The position numbers and the translations under genes are program-made. From the NCBI RefSeq assembly GCF_019720915.1, contig NZ_JAHKSI010000001.1, positions 434,001 to 498,000 of the forward strand: a stretch of 64,000 bases of DNA, in the 5' to 3' direction. The notes under the pieces are model-generated. The model did not search any database and was not told the origin of the DNA. It saw only the letters and a list, made by a program, of their open reading frames with translations. This document shows positions 42,919 through 51,562 of the stretch, piece after piece. Origin of the DNA: Alkalihalobacillus sp. TS-13 (GTDB lineage: Bacteria > Bacillota > Bacilli > Bacillales > Fictibacillaceae). The first letter of the stretch is position 1; each line of letters starts with the position of its first letter.

Positions 42919-43312
42919 AATCCATAAACGTATTTTCTGTGATGATCACCATGACCGCTTTTTCAATCGAGTCGTCCTTCGAATTGGTTTCAAAGTATGT
43001 ATCGATTTGATCAAGAAGTTGATAAGGGTCATCTATGTGTATATCTCTTGACTTCAGACCCTTTTTTAGATGGATGGCAAAAGTAAGACGATCTTGAGTT
43101 GATAAGGACTGCCACTCTTGACCGGTGTGTTGTAAAATGTCTTCAGGATTCTTCGAAGAGGACGTGTGGCCGGCTGATGGTTCTCTTTGTTCTTTCATTT
43201 GGATCATGCTTTTTTCATCTACAAAAAAATCCGTTAATTCAGGACTAACAGCTATTGAGGAAATTCCCAATAAGACTGCAAGAGTAAGTAGACCGAATAA
43301 GAAGTTTTTCAT
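42917..43312 (-). CDS. Small exported or membrane-anchored protein, unknown function
   Basis: A 131-residue protein beginning with MKNFLFGLLTLAVLLGISSIAVS, a signal peptide or anchor. It is followed by an acidic/polar Ser-rich linker and a helical C-terminal domain containing QDRLTFAIHLKKGLKS and YQLLDQIDTYFETNS. It lacks a lipobox. ATG 43312 is the best-spaced start. No family recognised. Confidence 0.62.
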   Translation of the reverse strand: MKNFLFGLLTLAVLLGISSIAVSPELTDFFVDEKSMIQMKEQREPSAGHTSSSKNPEDILQHTGQEWQSLSTQDRLTFAIHLKKGLKSRDIHIDDPYQLLDQIDTYFETNSKDDSIEKAVMVIITENTFMD

Positions 43313-43400
43313 ATGTACCATGCCTTTATCTTAATGTGTATATCAGTATAACATTTCTGTGCTAAGCGGTTAACGTTCTTCACCAAAAAAGGGGGAAATT

Positions 43401-43766
43401 ATGAAATTCTATCAATTCAATCCAACTCAAGCTAAGGTGATCGATCGGTTTAGTAGTTCAGGTGTACGTATTTCGCCTTTTATACGTCAAGAAGGATTTC
43501 AGCAGACAGCTTGTATCCACTTCGAAAAAGAAGGCTGCCTCGGTATGCATCCTGCCACAGTCAACCAATTGTTCATTGTTGTATCTGGTGAAGGGTGGGT
43601 ACGTGTAAAAGATTCAGAGAAAGTGAAAGTTTCTGCTGGAATAGCTGTGTATTGGGAGCCGGGTGAAGAACATGAATCAGGTTCAGAGGAATCCATGGAG
43701 GTCATTGTGTTAGAGGGAGCGAACATCGATCCATCAACCTTCATGGCTGAAATCGAAGTGAAGTAG
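43401..43766 (+). CDS. Cupin-domain protein
   Basis: A 121-residue single-cupin protein. Cupin motif 1 is weak (GMHPATVNQLFIVVSGEGWVRV: H and Q instead of the usual HxH pair), and motif 2 reads YWEPGEEHESGS (PGEEH). Only part of the metal triad is seen, so the metal and ligand are unknown. AAGGGGGAA precedes ATG 43401. It is monocistronic. Confidence 0.8.
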   Translation: MKFYQFNPTQAKVIDRFSSSGVRISPFIRQEGFQQTACIHFEKEGCLGMHPATVNQLFIVVSGEGWVRVKDSEKVKVSAGIAVYWEPGEEHESGSEESMEVIVLEGANIDPSTFMAEIEVK

Positions 43767-43927
43767 GATAAAAGACCTCATTTCCTTTATTCGAACACAG
43801 TAAAATAGGAGTTTATACACCCCGCTGATTGATGAAGGGAAGAACAAATTTGGTCGATAAAAGGTATGGATATGTCTTAAATTAACAATCAGATCATTTT
43901 CAATCGATGCTGGGGAAGGGTGTAAAG

Positions 43928-46480
43928 ATGAAGACTGTCAGCACGATTTATAGTAGTAAGAAACAATTACAAACATTCATAGATATGAACAACCTACAAT
44001 CGATGCATGATCGGTTATTGATCCAGATCTTCACATCAGAGGGGAAGGTACGTATTTCAAGACTTGTGGAGATGCTTGATCAGGAGTTTCCGAATGCAGC
44101 AATCATCGGTGCGACAGTGGACGCCTCCTTTTGCAAGGAAATCAGGACGAGCGGTACGACGATCTCTTTTACGGTTTTCGACAAGGTGCAGCTTGCATCT
44201 ATTGGCATTTCTGATGATGGAAATATGGAAGCCCATGAATGTGGCATTTATATTGCTGAACGGATCATCAAACCAGATACGAAGGCCGTTATCCTGTTCG
44301 GAAGCAGCAGTACATATAACAATCTGGGAGTTCTGAAGGGGTTGGAGGAAAGGGTCCCTGGTGTTGTAGTTGCAGGTGGAAATGCCGTGCCGATTGGTGA
44401 ACGGAATATAGAATACCTGATCTTCAATGAAGGTTTAATTGATTCAGGCGTGACGGCGGTCAGCCTGACTGGTGAGGAATTGAAGGCCTCGGTCCATGCT
44501 TGTTTAGACTGGAATACGGCAGGTCGCTCTTTCATGGTAACGAAGGCTGAAAATTCGATCCTATATACGTTGGATGATAAACCAGTCAAAGATATCTATG
44601 AAAAATATCTTGGAAGCGAAATGACGACGAGTATCATAGATTCCCATTCTTCCTTTCCTTTGATGGTGACGCGTGGAGAGCAGACAGAGCCTGTGATGGT
44701 GAAGCGTTTTTGTGAAGACGGTTCGATCGAAGTCTTTCAACCAATTCAGGAAGGTTGCAAAGTTTCAATTGGTTGCGGAGATGCCGGAATATTTCTGGAT
44801 TCGATGAATTGTATCTATCGCCAGCTGGAAAATCAGCCTGTAGAAGGACTCTTCCTATATTCATGTTTATCCAGGCGCCGGTTTTTCAATATCGGGATCG
44901 CTCATGAGATGGACATGATCAAAAGACTCGTTCCGACAGTAGGGGCTTTCACAGCGGGTGAATATTATCATGAGGATGGAAAGAATGACGTCTTAAGCTA
45001 TGCCCTTTCGTTCCTAACGTTAGCAGAAAATGAAACGTATATTGATGAACAAACCTTCAGGAACGCAAATAACGTTGCTTCCCACTACCAGGAATTTCTT
45101 GCGATGTCACAGCTCGTGAAGGCATCCACAGAGGATCTTGAGGTTTTGAACGATTCTCTTATGATAGCGGAAGAGAAAATTTCACAGTTGGCTTATCACG
45201 ACAGTTTGACAGGCTTGCCAAACCGTATGTATTTCCATGAGAGGTTGGCTGAAGCGATCGAGTCAGCAGAAAAATCGAATGAAAAACTTGCTGTGATGGT
45301 AATCGATTTGGATGAGTTCAAGATGATCAACGATAGTCTAGGGCATCAGGCTGGTGACCGGATTTTAAAACATGTGGCAAGAAATATGAGCGGGATGATT
45401 GAAGAGGAGCAATGCATTGCACGGTTTGCTGCAGATGAATTCCTCATTTTCGTTCCTGGTGCAAGTGATTTGGATAAGCTGACGAGTTTAGCAAAAAATA
45501 TCTTGTCAGTTATCAAAAAACCGATTTTCTTGAATGGCAAAGATTATGTTCTGTCTGGGAGCATCGGAATCAGTATTTACCCTGATGATGCCAGAGATGA
45601 TGAGCACCTCTTGAAGAATGCGAACCTGGCGATGCACCGTGCAAAATTGGACGGGAGAAACAGTGTGCAGTTTTTTACTATGGAGATGAATGAATCAATT
45701 AACGAACGCCTTGAAATGGAATATCATTTGAGAAAGGCGATGTCGTTGGGCGAGTTTGAAATCTTCTACCAACCGCAGATTAATATATCCGATGGAAAAG
45801 TTTTCGCTTGTGAAGCATTGCTGAGATGGAATCATACGAAACGTGGAATGATTCCTCCTAACCTTTTTATTCCGATCGCCGAAGAAGCGGGATTGATTAA
45901 TGAAATCGGAAAGTGGGTCCTTGAACAAGCCTGTAATCAAGTACGCAGATGGCACGACCAAGGTGCGGGACACTTATCGGTTTGTGTAAATGTTTCTGGA
46001 AGGCAATTTCAACGGTTAGAGTTCGTCGATGAAGTAAAAGAATGCTTGGGGATTTCTGGTCTGAGTCCTTCCGCCCTGCACATCGAATTGACGGAGAGCA
46101 TCATGCTTGAAGATGTAGAGCATAGCCTGTGGATCATCAATCAGTTGAGAGCTCTCGGGGTGAAAATCTCTGTCGATGATTTTGGCACAGGATATTCTTC
46201 TTTAAGTTACTTGAGGGATTTTCCGATCGATATTTTGAAAATCGACCAATCGTTCATACGGAATCTGGAAGAATTCAGTTCAGATGCTGCAATTGTCCGT
46301 GCAATCATTACGATGTGTGAAGGATTGAACGTCACTGTCCTTGCTGAAGGCGTTGAAACGAAAAAACAGCTGATCACCTTGAAAAACTTTGGATGTGACC
46401 AAGTGCAAGGGTACTATATCAGCAAACCTGTCAATCCAACACAAATCCAAACCTTCCTAACAGGGAACAAAATCATTTGA
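43928..46480 (+). CDS. FIST-GGDEF-EAL protein (probable c-di-GMP phosphodiesterase sensor)
   Basis: An 850-residue cytosolic protein. FIST-N (about residues 20-215, with IIGATVDASFCKEI) and FIST-C (about 215-370, with FLYSCLSRRRFF and TVGAFTAGEYYH) form a small-molecule sensing module. Next is a GGDEF domain whose signature is A501-A-D-E-F instead of GG(D/E)EF, with no RxxD I-site, so it is probably not a cyclase. Last is an EAL domain with E629-A-L, VNVSGRQF, ELTESIM, DDFGTGYSS, LKIDQSFI and AEGVET, i.e. the full catalytic set for hydrolysing c-di-GMP. ATG 43928 has GGGAAGGGTG upstream. Confidence 0.88.
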   Translation: MKTVSTIYSSKKQLQTFIDMNNLQSMHDRLLIQIFTSEGKVRISRLVEMLDQEFPNAAIIGATVDASFCKEIRTSGTTISFTVFDKVQLASIGISDDGNMEAHECGIYIAERIIKPDTKAVILFGSSSTYNNLGVLKGLEERVPGVVVAGGNAVPIGERNIEYLIFNEGLIDSGVTAVSLTGEELKASVHACLDWNTAGRSFMVTKAENSILYTLDDKPVKDIYEKYLGSEMTTSIIDSHSSFPLMVTRGEQTEPVMVKRFCEDGSIEVFQPIQEGCKVSIGCGDAGIFLDSMNCIYRQLENQPVEGLFLYSCLSRRRFFNIGIAHEMDMIKRLVPTVGAFTAGEYYHEDGKNDVLSYALSFLTLAENETYIDEQTFRNANNVASHYQEFLAMSQLVKASTEDLEVLNDSLMIAEEKISQLAYHDSLTGLPNRMYFHERLAEAIESAEKSNEKLAVMVIDLDEFKMINDSLGHQAGDRILKHVARNMSGMIEEEQCIARFAADEFLIFVPGASDLDKLTSLAKNILSVIKKPIFLNGKDYVLSGSIGISIYPDDARDDEHLLKNANLAMHRAKLDGRNSVQFFTMEMNESINERLEMEYHLRKAMSLGEFEIFYQPQINISDGKVFACEALLRWNHTKRGMIPPNLFIPIAEEAGLINEIGKWVLEQACNQVRRWHDQGAGHLSVCVNVSGRQFQRLEFVDEVKECLGISGLSPSALHIELTESIMLEDVEHSLWIINQLRALGVKISVDDFGTGYSSLSYLRDFPIDILKIDQSFIRNLEEFSSDAAIVRAIITMCEGLNVTVLAEGVETKKQLITLKNFGCDQVQGYYISKPVNPTQIQTFLTGNKII

Positions 46481-46546
46481 AGAAAACCTGGCACAGCAAA
46501 AACTTCGTTTGGCGCTGGTTGAACCATAGTTGCTCTTATTTTGAAG
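46481..46546 (+). repeat. Second dispersed repeat family, unit B
   Basis: AGAAAACCTGGCACAGC, then GGCGCTGGTTGAACCATAG and TTGCTCTTATTTTGAAG; similar to 41023-41078. Confidence 0.6.
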
Positions 46547-46617
46547 GGACTGACCAATTAGTTCTGAGCATATGTGTTATACGCGATCCAACTTGCTGAA
46601 TTAGTCTCCGAAAATCG

Positions 46618-46752
46618 CTAACGGACACAGGAGACCTTATTTTAAAAAACTCGCTCATTTATAAAAATAACGGACACCAGAGATCTTATTTCCTTAAAAC
46701 CATAGAAGATCAGCTCTTTTGTTCACAAATAACGGTTCTGGTATCCGTTAAT
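46618..46752 (+). repeat. Cluster of AACGGACAC repeats
   Basis: CTAACGGACACAGGAGACC then TTATTTT (46618-46643), AATAACGGACACCAGAGATC then TTATTT (46665-46692), and a partial AATAACGGTTCTGG ... CCGTTAATTT (46726-46752). Similar short repeats are scattered in many Bacillus genomes (from memory). Confidence 0.6.
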
Positions 46753-46776
46753 TTTTCAAAACATCCATGAAAACAC

Positions 46777-46830
46777 AAAGGGGCTGATCAAACATCTATT
46801 TTCATCGATGTGTTGGATCAGTCCCTTTAA
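46777..46830 (+). terminator. Hairpin, probable terminator
   Basis: AAAGGGGCTGATC pairs with GATCAGTCCCTTT, with ACATC/GATGT continuing the stem. It is 300 bases after the GGDEF-EAL gene and may serve that gene. Confidence 0.65.
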
Positions 46831-46844
46831 AATGTGAAATAAGG

Positions 46845-46881
46845 AAAGCGGCTCGACTCAAACCAATCGAACCGCTTTTTA
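46845..46881 (+). terminator. Hairpin, probable terminator
   Basis: AAGCGGCTCGA pairs with TCGAACCGCTT, then TTT; next to the previous hairpin. Confidence 0.6.
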
Positions 46882-46908
46882 TAATTTAGGATAGGCGTGC
46901 CTCGTTAA

Positions 46909-46970
46909 GTGTGCCTGGCACCGGACAAGACCTCAACAGCGCCAAGGGTCCTGAAAGTGTGCCTGGCACC
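46909..46970 (+). repeat. Two copies of GTGTGCCTGGCACC
   Basis: GTGTGCCTGGCACC at 46909-46922 and 46957-46970, 48 bp apart. The palindromic TGCCTGGCA core resembles a REP-like motif found in many Gram-positive genomes (from memory). No RAYT transposase is nearby. Confidence 0.65.
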
Positions 46971-46988
46971 GAAATGTGGCGCTGCTTC

Positions 46989-47765
46989 CTAGTATAGGTC
47001 GGTGCGGCGGTCTTCGTAGATTGGTATTCGGGTACGGATTTCGTTTAGCTCGTCAATGGAGATGTCAGCGAATAAGATGGTTTCTGTTTCATCTGCTTCT
47101 GCGATGATTTCGCCCCATGGGTTGATGATGATCGAGTGACCGCCAAATTCATTGTCAGGATCAGCGCCGATACGGTTACAGGCAACGACGTAACATTGGT
47201 TTTCAATCGCTCGTGTAATCAAAAGGTTACGCCAGTGTTCCGTTCTAGGTTTCGGCCATTCAGCCGGTACAAACAACACTTTGGCACCATCAAGCGCATG
47301 CTTGCGCATCCATTCAGGGAAACGGATATCATAACAGATGAATCCTGCTGAAGGGACGCCATCGATTTCAAAATGCCCATCATTATTTCCTGCAGTCAGG
47401 TATTTTTCTTCATTCATAAGTCGGAACAAATGGACCTTGCTGTATTTTTTCACAACCTCACCTTCACGATCAAATACGATCATCGTGTTGTAGACGCTGT
47501 CTTCAGACCTTTCAGCGACGGAGCCCGCTATGATATTCACCCGGTAAGTCGATGCAAGAGAAGAGATGAATTCGATGGTCTGTTTCCCTTCATCATCACC
47601 GATTTCATCGAGCCTCTTTAAATCATACCCCGTCGTCCACATCTCTGGAAGGACGATCACATCAGCTGATTCATTACATGCATCGCGGATGGTCGCGGTC
47701 ACTTTTTCAAAATTCACTTGTGGTTTTCCGAATTCTATATCCATCTGTATTACTGCTACTTTCAT
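46989..47765 (-). CDS. Carbon-nitrogen hydrolase (nitrilase family, MtnU/omega-amidase-like)
   Basis: A 258-residue nitrilase-superfamily amidase. The catalytic triad is visible: Glu in VLPEMWTTGYD, Lys in KKYSKVHLFR, Cys in AGFICYDIRFPEW. The first two residues of the C-terminal strand pair with GHSIIINPWGEIIAEAD. In B. subtilis MtnU is linked to methionine salvage, and 2-oxoglutaramate amidases complete transaminase reactions that use glutamine. The gene is divergent from the mtnE-like aminotransferase, which makes that role plausible here. An AAGGGGGTCC site precedes ATG 47765. Confidence 0.85.
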   Translation of the reverse strand: MKVAVIQMDIEFGKPQVNFEKVTATIRDACNESADVIVLPEMWTTGYDLKRLDEIGDDEGKQTIEFISSLASTYRVNIIAGSVAERSEDSVYNTMIVFDREGEVVKKYSKVHLFRLMNEEKYLTAGNNDGHFEIDGVPSAGFICYDIRFPEWMRKHALDGAKVLFVPAEWPKPRTEHWRNLLITRAIENQCYVVACNRIGADPDNEFGGHSIIINPWGEIIAEADETETILFADISIDELNEIRTRIPIYEDRRTDLY

Positions 47766-47897
47766 ACAAGGACCCCCTTAATTCCAGATATTCAACATAA
47801 ATTCCTTTACATTTAGTCATTAACACTTTAACATAAGTGATTAGAATTTTACGACAATTTACAATTAAAATTTTTCTCAATATAGGAGGTTATCAGA

Positions 47898-49076
47898 TTG
47901 TCTCGTTTTCAACAATCAGAATCACTCAAACGTTTGCCTGACCAATTCTTTGCAAAACTTGTAAATAAGATCGAACCCTACTATCAAGCTGGTTATGACA
48001 TGATCAATCTTGGACAGGGGAATCCTGACCAGCCTACCCCGGATCATATCATCGAGGCACTGCAGACCTCAGCAACCAACCCGATCCACCATAAATATCC
48101 GCCATTTCGAGGTCATACCTTTTTGAAAAAAGCGATTGCCGATTATTACAAAAGGGAATACGATGTCGATCTAGACCCAGAAAAAGAAGTCGCTGTTCTT
48201 TTTGGTGCGAAGGCGGGTCTCGTAGAAGTAAGCCAATGCTTGTTAAACCAAGGTGATACTGTATTAGTACCCGATCCAGGTTACCCTGACTATGAATCTG
48301 GGATCGCCATCGCTGGAGCAAATCAATATAAGATGCCGCTTAAAAAGGAAAACGACTTCCTGCCAGACTACGATTCTATTCCACAAAATGTACTGGAACA
48401 AGCAAAGCTGATGTTCCTGAACTATCCTAACAACCCGACAGCAGGAATCGCAACAAGGGAATTTTTTGAAGAGACGGTTGAGCTCGGTGAAAAGACTGGA
48501 TGCTGTATCGTCCATGATTTTGCGTATGGATCGATTGGGTTTGACGGAAAGAAACCGATAAGCTTTCTTCAGGCAAAAGGGGCAAAAGAGGTCGGTGTCG
48601 AAATGTACACGCTTTCCAAAACATACAATATGGCTGGTTGGCGTGTTGGATTTGCATTAGGGAATAAGGAAGTCATCGAAGCACTCAACCTTATCCAGGA
48701 TCATTACTACTGCGGTATGTTCGGCGGCATCCAGGAAGCAGCTGCAAGTGCACTAAACGGTCCACAAGACTGTGTACACGAATTGACCGCATTATATGAA
48801 AACCGTCGCAACGAATTCATCACGAAATTGAATGATCATGGATTCAACGTTGATCTTCCAAAAGGATCCTTTTTCTCGTGGCTTCCCGTGCCAGAAGGAT
48901 ATACATCACAAGAGTACGCGGAACTATTAATTGAAAAAGCGCATGTGATCGTAGCACCTGGAAATGGATTTGGCGAAACTGGTGAAGGATTCGTCCGAGT
49001 AGGTTTGAATTGTGAAAAAGAACGCCTGCTTGAAGCTGCCGACAGAATGATCCATTTACACGAAAACCACTTGTAA
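47898..49076 (+). CDS. mtnE: Methionine-salvage aminotransferase MtnE-like
   Basis: A 392-residue class I/II aminotransferase. Signatures: INLGQGNPDQPTPDHI (N-terminal), ILFGAKAGLVEVSQC, VPDPGYPDY, FLNYPNNPTAG, VHDFAYGSIGFDG, TLSKTYNMAGWRVGFA (Lys Schiff base) and FVRVGLNCEKERL. It matches my memory of B. subtilis MtnE, which transaminates 2-oxo-4-methylthiobutanoate to methionine, often with glutamine as donor. The start is TTG 47898 with AGGAGGTTATC upstream. No S-box (SAM) riboswitch is visible in the 132-bp leader, unlike other salvage genes. Confidence 0.87.
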   Translation: MSRFQQSESLKRLPDQFFAKLVNKIEPYYQAGYDMINLGQGNPDQPTPDHIIEALQTSATNPIHHKYPPFRGHTFLKKAIADYYKREYDVDLDPEKEVAVLFGAKAGLVEVSQCLLNQGDTVLVPDPGYPDYESGIAIAGANQYKMPLKKENDFLPDYDSIPQNVLEQAKLMFLNYPNNPTAGIATREFFEETVELGEKTGCCIVHDFAYGSIGFDGKKPISFLQAKGAKEVGVEMYTLSKTYNMAGWRVGFALGNKEVIEALNLIQDHYYCGMFGGIQEAAASALNGPQDCVHELTALYENRRNEFITKLNDHGFNVDLPKGSFFSWLPVPEGYTSQEYAELLIEKAHVIVAPGNGFGETGEGFVRVGLNCEKERLLEAADRMIHLHENHL

Positions 49077-49168
49077 TTCTAACTCCTCAACCAATTCGAG
49101 TGGGCACATTTCACTCTTCTCCGCATAAATTGTGTAGAGAGCAATCCCTGGAAGGGTGAGGTAACAAA

Positions 49169-51016
49169 ATGTGTGGAATCACAGGATGGATCGATTTTAA
49201 AGAAAATTTGGCAAAAGAAACGGCAACAATACAAAAGATGGCAACCACGTTAGGGAAGCGAGGCCCGGATGCTACAACGCATTGGACATCACTCCATGTG
49301 GCATTCGGGCATGCACGTTTAATTGTGGTCGATCCTGCTGGTGGGGGTCAACCGATGCAGAAAGTCCATCACTCGAATCAATATACGATGGTTTATAACG
49401 GTGAATTATACAACACAGAAGACATACGGAAAGTCCTGGTATCCAAAGGGCATCGATTCGATTCCCACAGCGATACCGAGGTTCTTCTGACCAGTTACAT
49501 CGAGTGGGGGGAGCAATGTGTAAACCATCTGAATGGCATTTATGCATTTGCTATTTGGGATGAAAAGCACGAGCGGGTTTTCATGGCGAGAGACCGGCTT
49601 GGCGTAAAGCCGCTATTTTACAGAGAAAAATCCGGAACATTGATATTCGGTTCAGAATTGAAGGCGATCCTCGCTCATCCGAACGTAAAAGCAGAGGTTG
49701 ATCGCGAGGGCTTGCAAGAAATTTTCGGATTAGGACCATCAAGAACACCGGGGCATGGCGTTTATAGAGGAATCAAGGAACTAAGGGCCGGTCATGCGCT
49801 CAGATTGGACCGAAATGGATTGCGAATATGGCGCTATTGGGATGTGAAAAGTGAAGAGCATACGGATTCGCTCGATGAGACAGTTGAGCAGGTGCGATGG
49901 CTGTTGAAAGATGCTGTCGAAAGGCAACTGGTCGCTGACGTACCGGTGTGTACTTTTCTGTCAGGCGGGGTCGATTCAAGCGCAATCAGTGCATTCGCTT
50001 CGCGTTTTTTCCAACAGGAGGGGCGCGGTGCACTGCATACGTATTCCATCGACTATGAAGAAAATGATAAGTACTTCAAGCAAAGCACTTTCCAACCGAA
50101 TTCCGATGGTCCCTGGATTGAAATCATGAGGGATTATTTGAAAACGGTCCATCACTCCTCTGTAATTGATAATGCAAAATTGCAGCATTACCTGACAGCA
50201 GCTGTCCATATGAGGGATTTACCAGGAATGGCTGATGTCGATTCCTCATTGCTTTGGTTTTGTGAAGAAATCAGACAGCAGTTCACGGTTGGGCTTTCTG
50301 GTGAATGTGCAGATGAAATATTCGGCGGGTACCCATGGTTTTATCGACCGGAATTGTTAGAGAGGGATGCGTTTCCATGGATGCATTCGACTTATGAACG
50401 TGAATCGATTTTGAGAACAGACTTGAGGAAAAAGCTCGATCTGAAAAATTATGTTCATAACCGCTATCAACAAACAATCAATGAAACTCCGAAACTTGAT
50501 GGTGAAGAGCCAGCAGAGGCTAGAAGAAGAGAGATGTTCTACCTTAATATGCATTGGTTCATGGCGACGCTCCTTGACAGAAAAGATCGCATGAGCATGG
50601 GGGCGAGCCTCGAAGTCAGGGTTCCATTCGCTGATCATAGGATTGTAGAGTATGCCTGGAATATCCCATGGGAGATGAAAATGTTTGGGGGCAGGGAGAA
50701 AGGCATATTACGAAAAGCGCTCGAAGGTATCCTTCCAAATGAAATTCTGTATCGGAAAAAGAGCCCTTATCCAAAAACACATCATCCGGAATACACGAGG
50801 CTCGTAAAGGAATGGCTGAACTCGATCATTCAAAAGGATTCAGCGCCTATCCTTGATTTGCTAGATCGGAACAAGGTATCGGAAATCATCCAGACAGATG
50901 GCGGAGCCTTTAAGACCCCATGGTTCGGACAGTTGATGACAGGACCGCAGCTAATCGCCAATCTTGCACAAATCAACGTGTGGTTGGAAAACTACAATGT
51001 CAATATCATAGAGTGA
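49169..51016 (+). CDS. asnO: Asparagine synthetase (glutamine-hydrolysing)
   Basis: A 615-residue type B asparagine synthetase. The class II glutaminase nucleophile is Cys2 (MCGITGW), followed by GHARLIVVDP and TMVYNGELYN; the synthetase domain has the PP-loop FLSGGVDSSAISAF, then GECADEIFGGYPWF and RKDRMSMGASLEVRVPFADHR. Length equals B. subtilis AsnO (about 614), the sporulation-linked paralogue of this region. GGAAGGGTGAGG precedes ATG 49169. It is followed by a terminator. Confidence 0.93.
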   Translation: MCGITGWIDFKENLAKETATIQKMATTLGKRGPDATTHWTSLHVAFGHARLIVVDPAGGGQPMQKVHHSNQYTMVYNGELYNTEDIRKVLVSKGHRFDSHSDTEVLLTSYIEWGEQCVNHLNGIYAFAIWDEKHERVFMARDRLGVKPLFYREKSGTLIFGSELKAILAHPNVKAEVDREGLQEIFGLGPSRTPGHGVYRGIKELRAGHALRLDRNGLRIWRYWDVKSEEHTDSLDETVEQVRWLLKDAVERQLVADVPVCTFLSGGVDSSAISAFASRFFQQEGRGALHTYSIDYEENDKYFKQSTFQPNSDGPWIEIMRDYLKTVHHSSVIDNAKLQHYLTAAVHMRDLPGMADVDSSLLWFCEEIRQQFTVGLSGECADEIFGGYPWFYRPELLERDAFPWMHSTYERESILRTDLRKKLDLKNYVHNRYQQTINETPKLDGEEPAEARRREMFYLNMHWFMATLLDRKDRMSMGASLEVRVPFADHRIVEYAWNIPWEMKMFGGREKGILRKALEGILPNEILYRKKSPYPKTHHPEYTRLVKEWLNSIIQKDSAPILDLLDRNKVSEIIQTDGGAFKTPWFGQLMTGPQLIANLAQINVWLENYNVNIIE

Positions 51017-51025
51017 TAATTTTGC

Positions 51026-51055
51026 GTGCGACTCTTTTGAAGGGTCGCTTTTTAT
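51026..51055 (+). terminator. Intrinsic terminator after asnO
   Basis: GCGACTC pairs with GGGTCGC (one G-U) and is followed by TTTTTATTTT. Confidence 0.82.
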
Positions 51056-51562
51056 TTTCAAAACGCTTTTTATATAAAACCTCCTCAGAATGGAAAATTA
51101 GGTCCGGAAAACTATAAATCCGACGAATGTTCCGGTTAATGAAAAACATTAGGTTCATTATGTAGGACATCAGTATAGAGTAACAATATTCCACAACAAT
51201 CCCTCCTTTATTTCGACATTCCCTCATACTATGGTCTTAGCAAAATTTAGGGATGAACATCTATAATCCTATATACCTAGTGATTACTGATAAAGTACTA
51301 GGACCATCCAAACCATTGGTATTAATGAATCAATCCCAATTTCAACAGAATTCCAGAGGAGTTGAAAGTCCCAAACGAAATTTATCGACTAAACATTACC
51401 AATTCTTCAATTTTAGAAAATTCTGTTATTTATATTAATATATGCAAAAAATTGCTTTATTATGGATTCAACAACAAAGGATACAGTCATCTTGCATTCG
51501 ACAGGAAAGGGGGCCAAGTTTTTTACGTTTCGGACAAGCTTATAACTTTTAGGAGGGGAAAG
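51056..51562. other. AT-rich intergenic/leader region before the secreted protease gene
   Basis: About 500 bases, strongly AT-rich. There is no convincing coding frame, although a long frame is open from 51362 without a ribosome binding site until ATG 51563. TTGCTTTATTATGG and TTATATTAATATATG stretches could hold the promoter, but I cannot pin a -35/-10 pair. A clear AGGAGGGG site lies at the end (51551-51558). Confidence 0.5.

Noticed and set aside
51253-51438. Small frame in the leader of the protease gene.
   Set aside because: No ribosome binding site and strongly AT-biased; the region reads as leader DNA.
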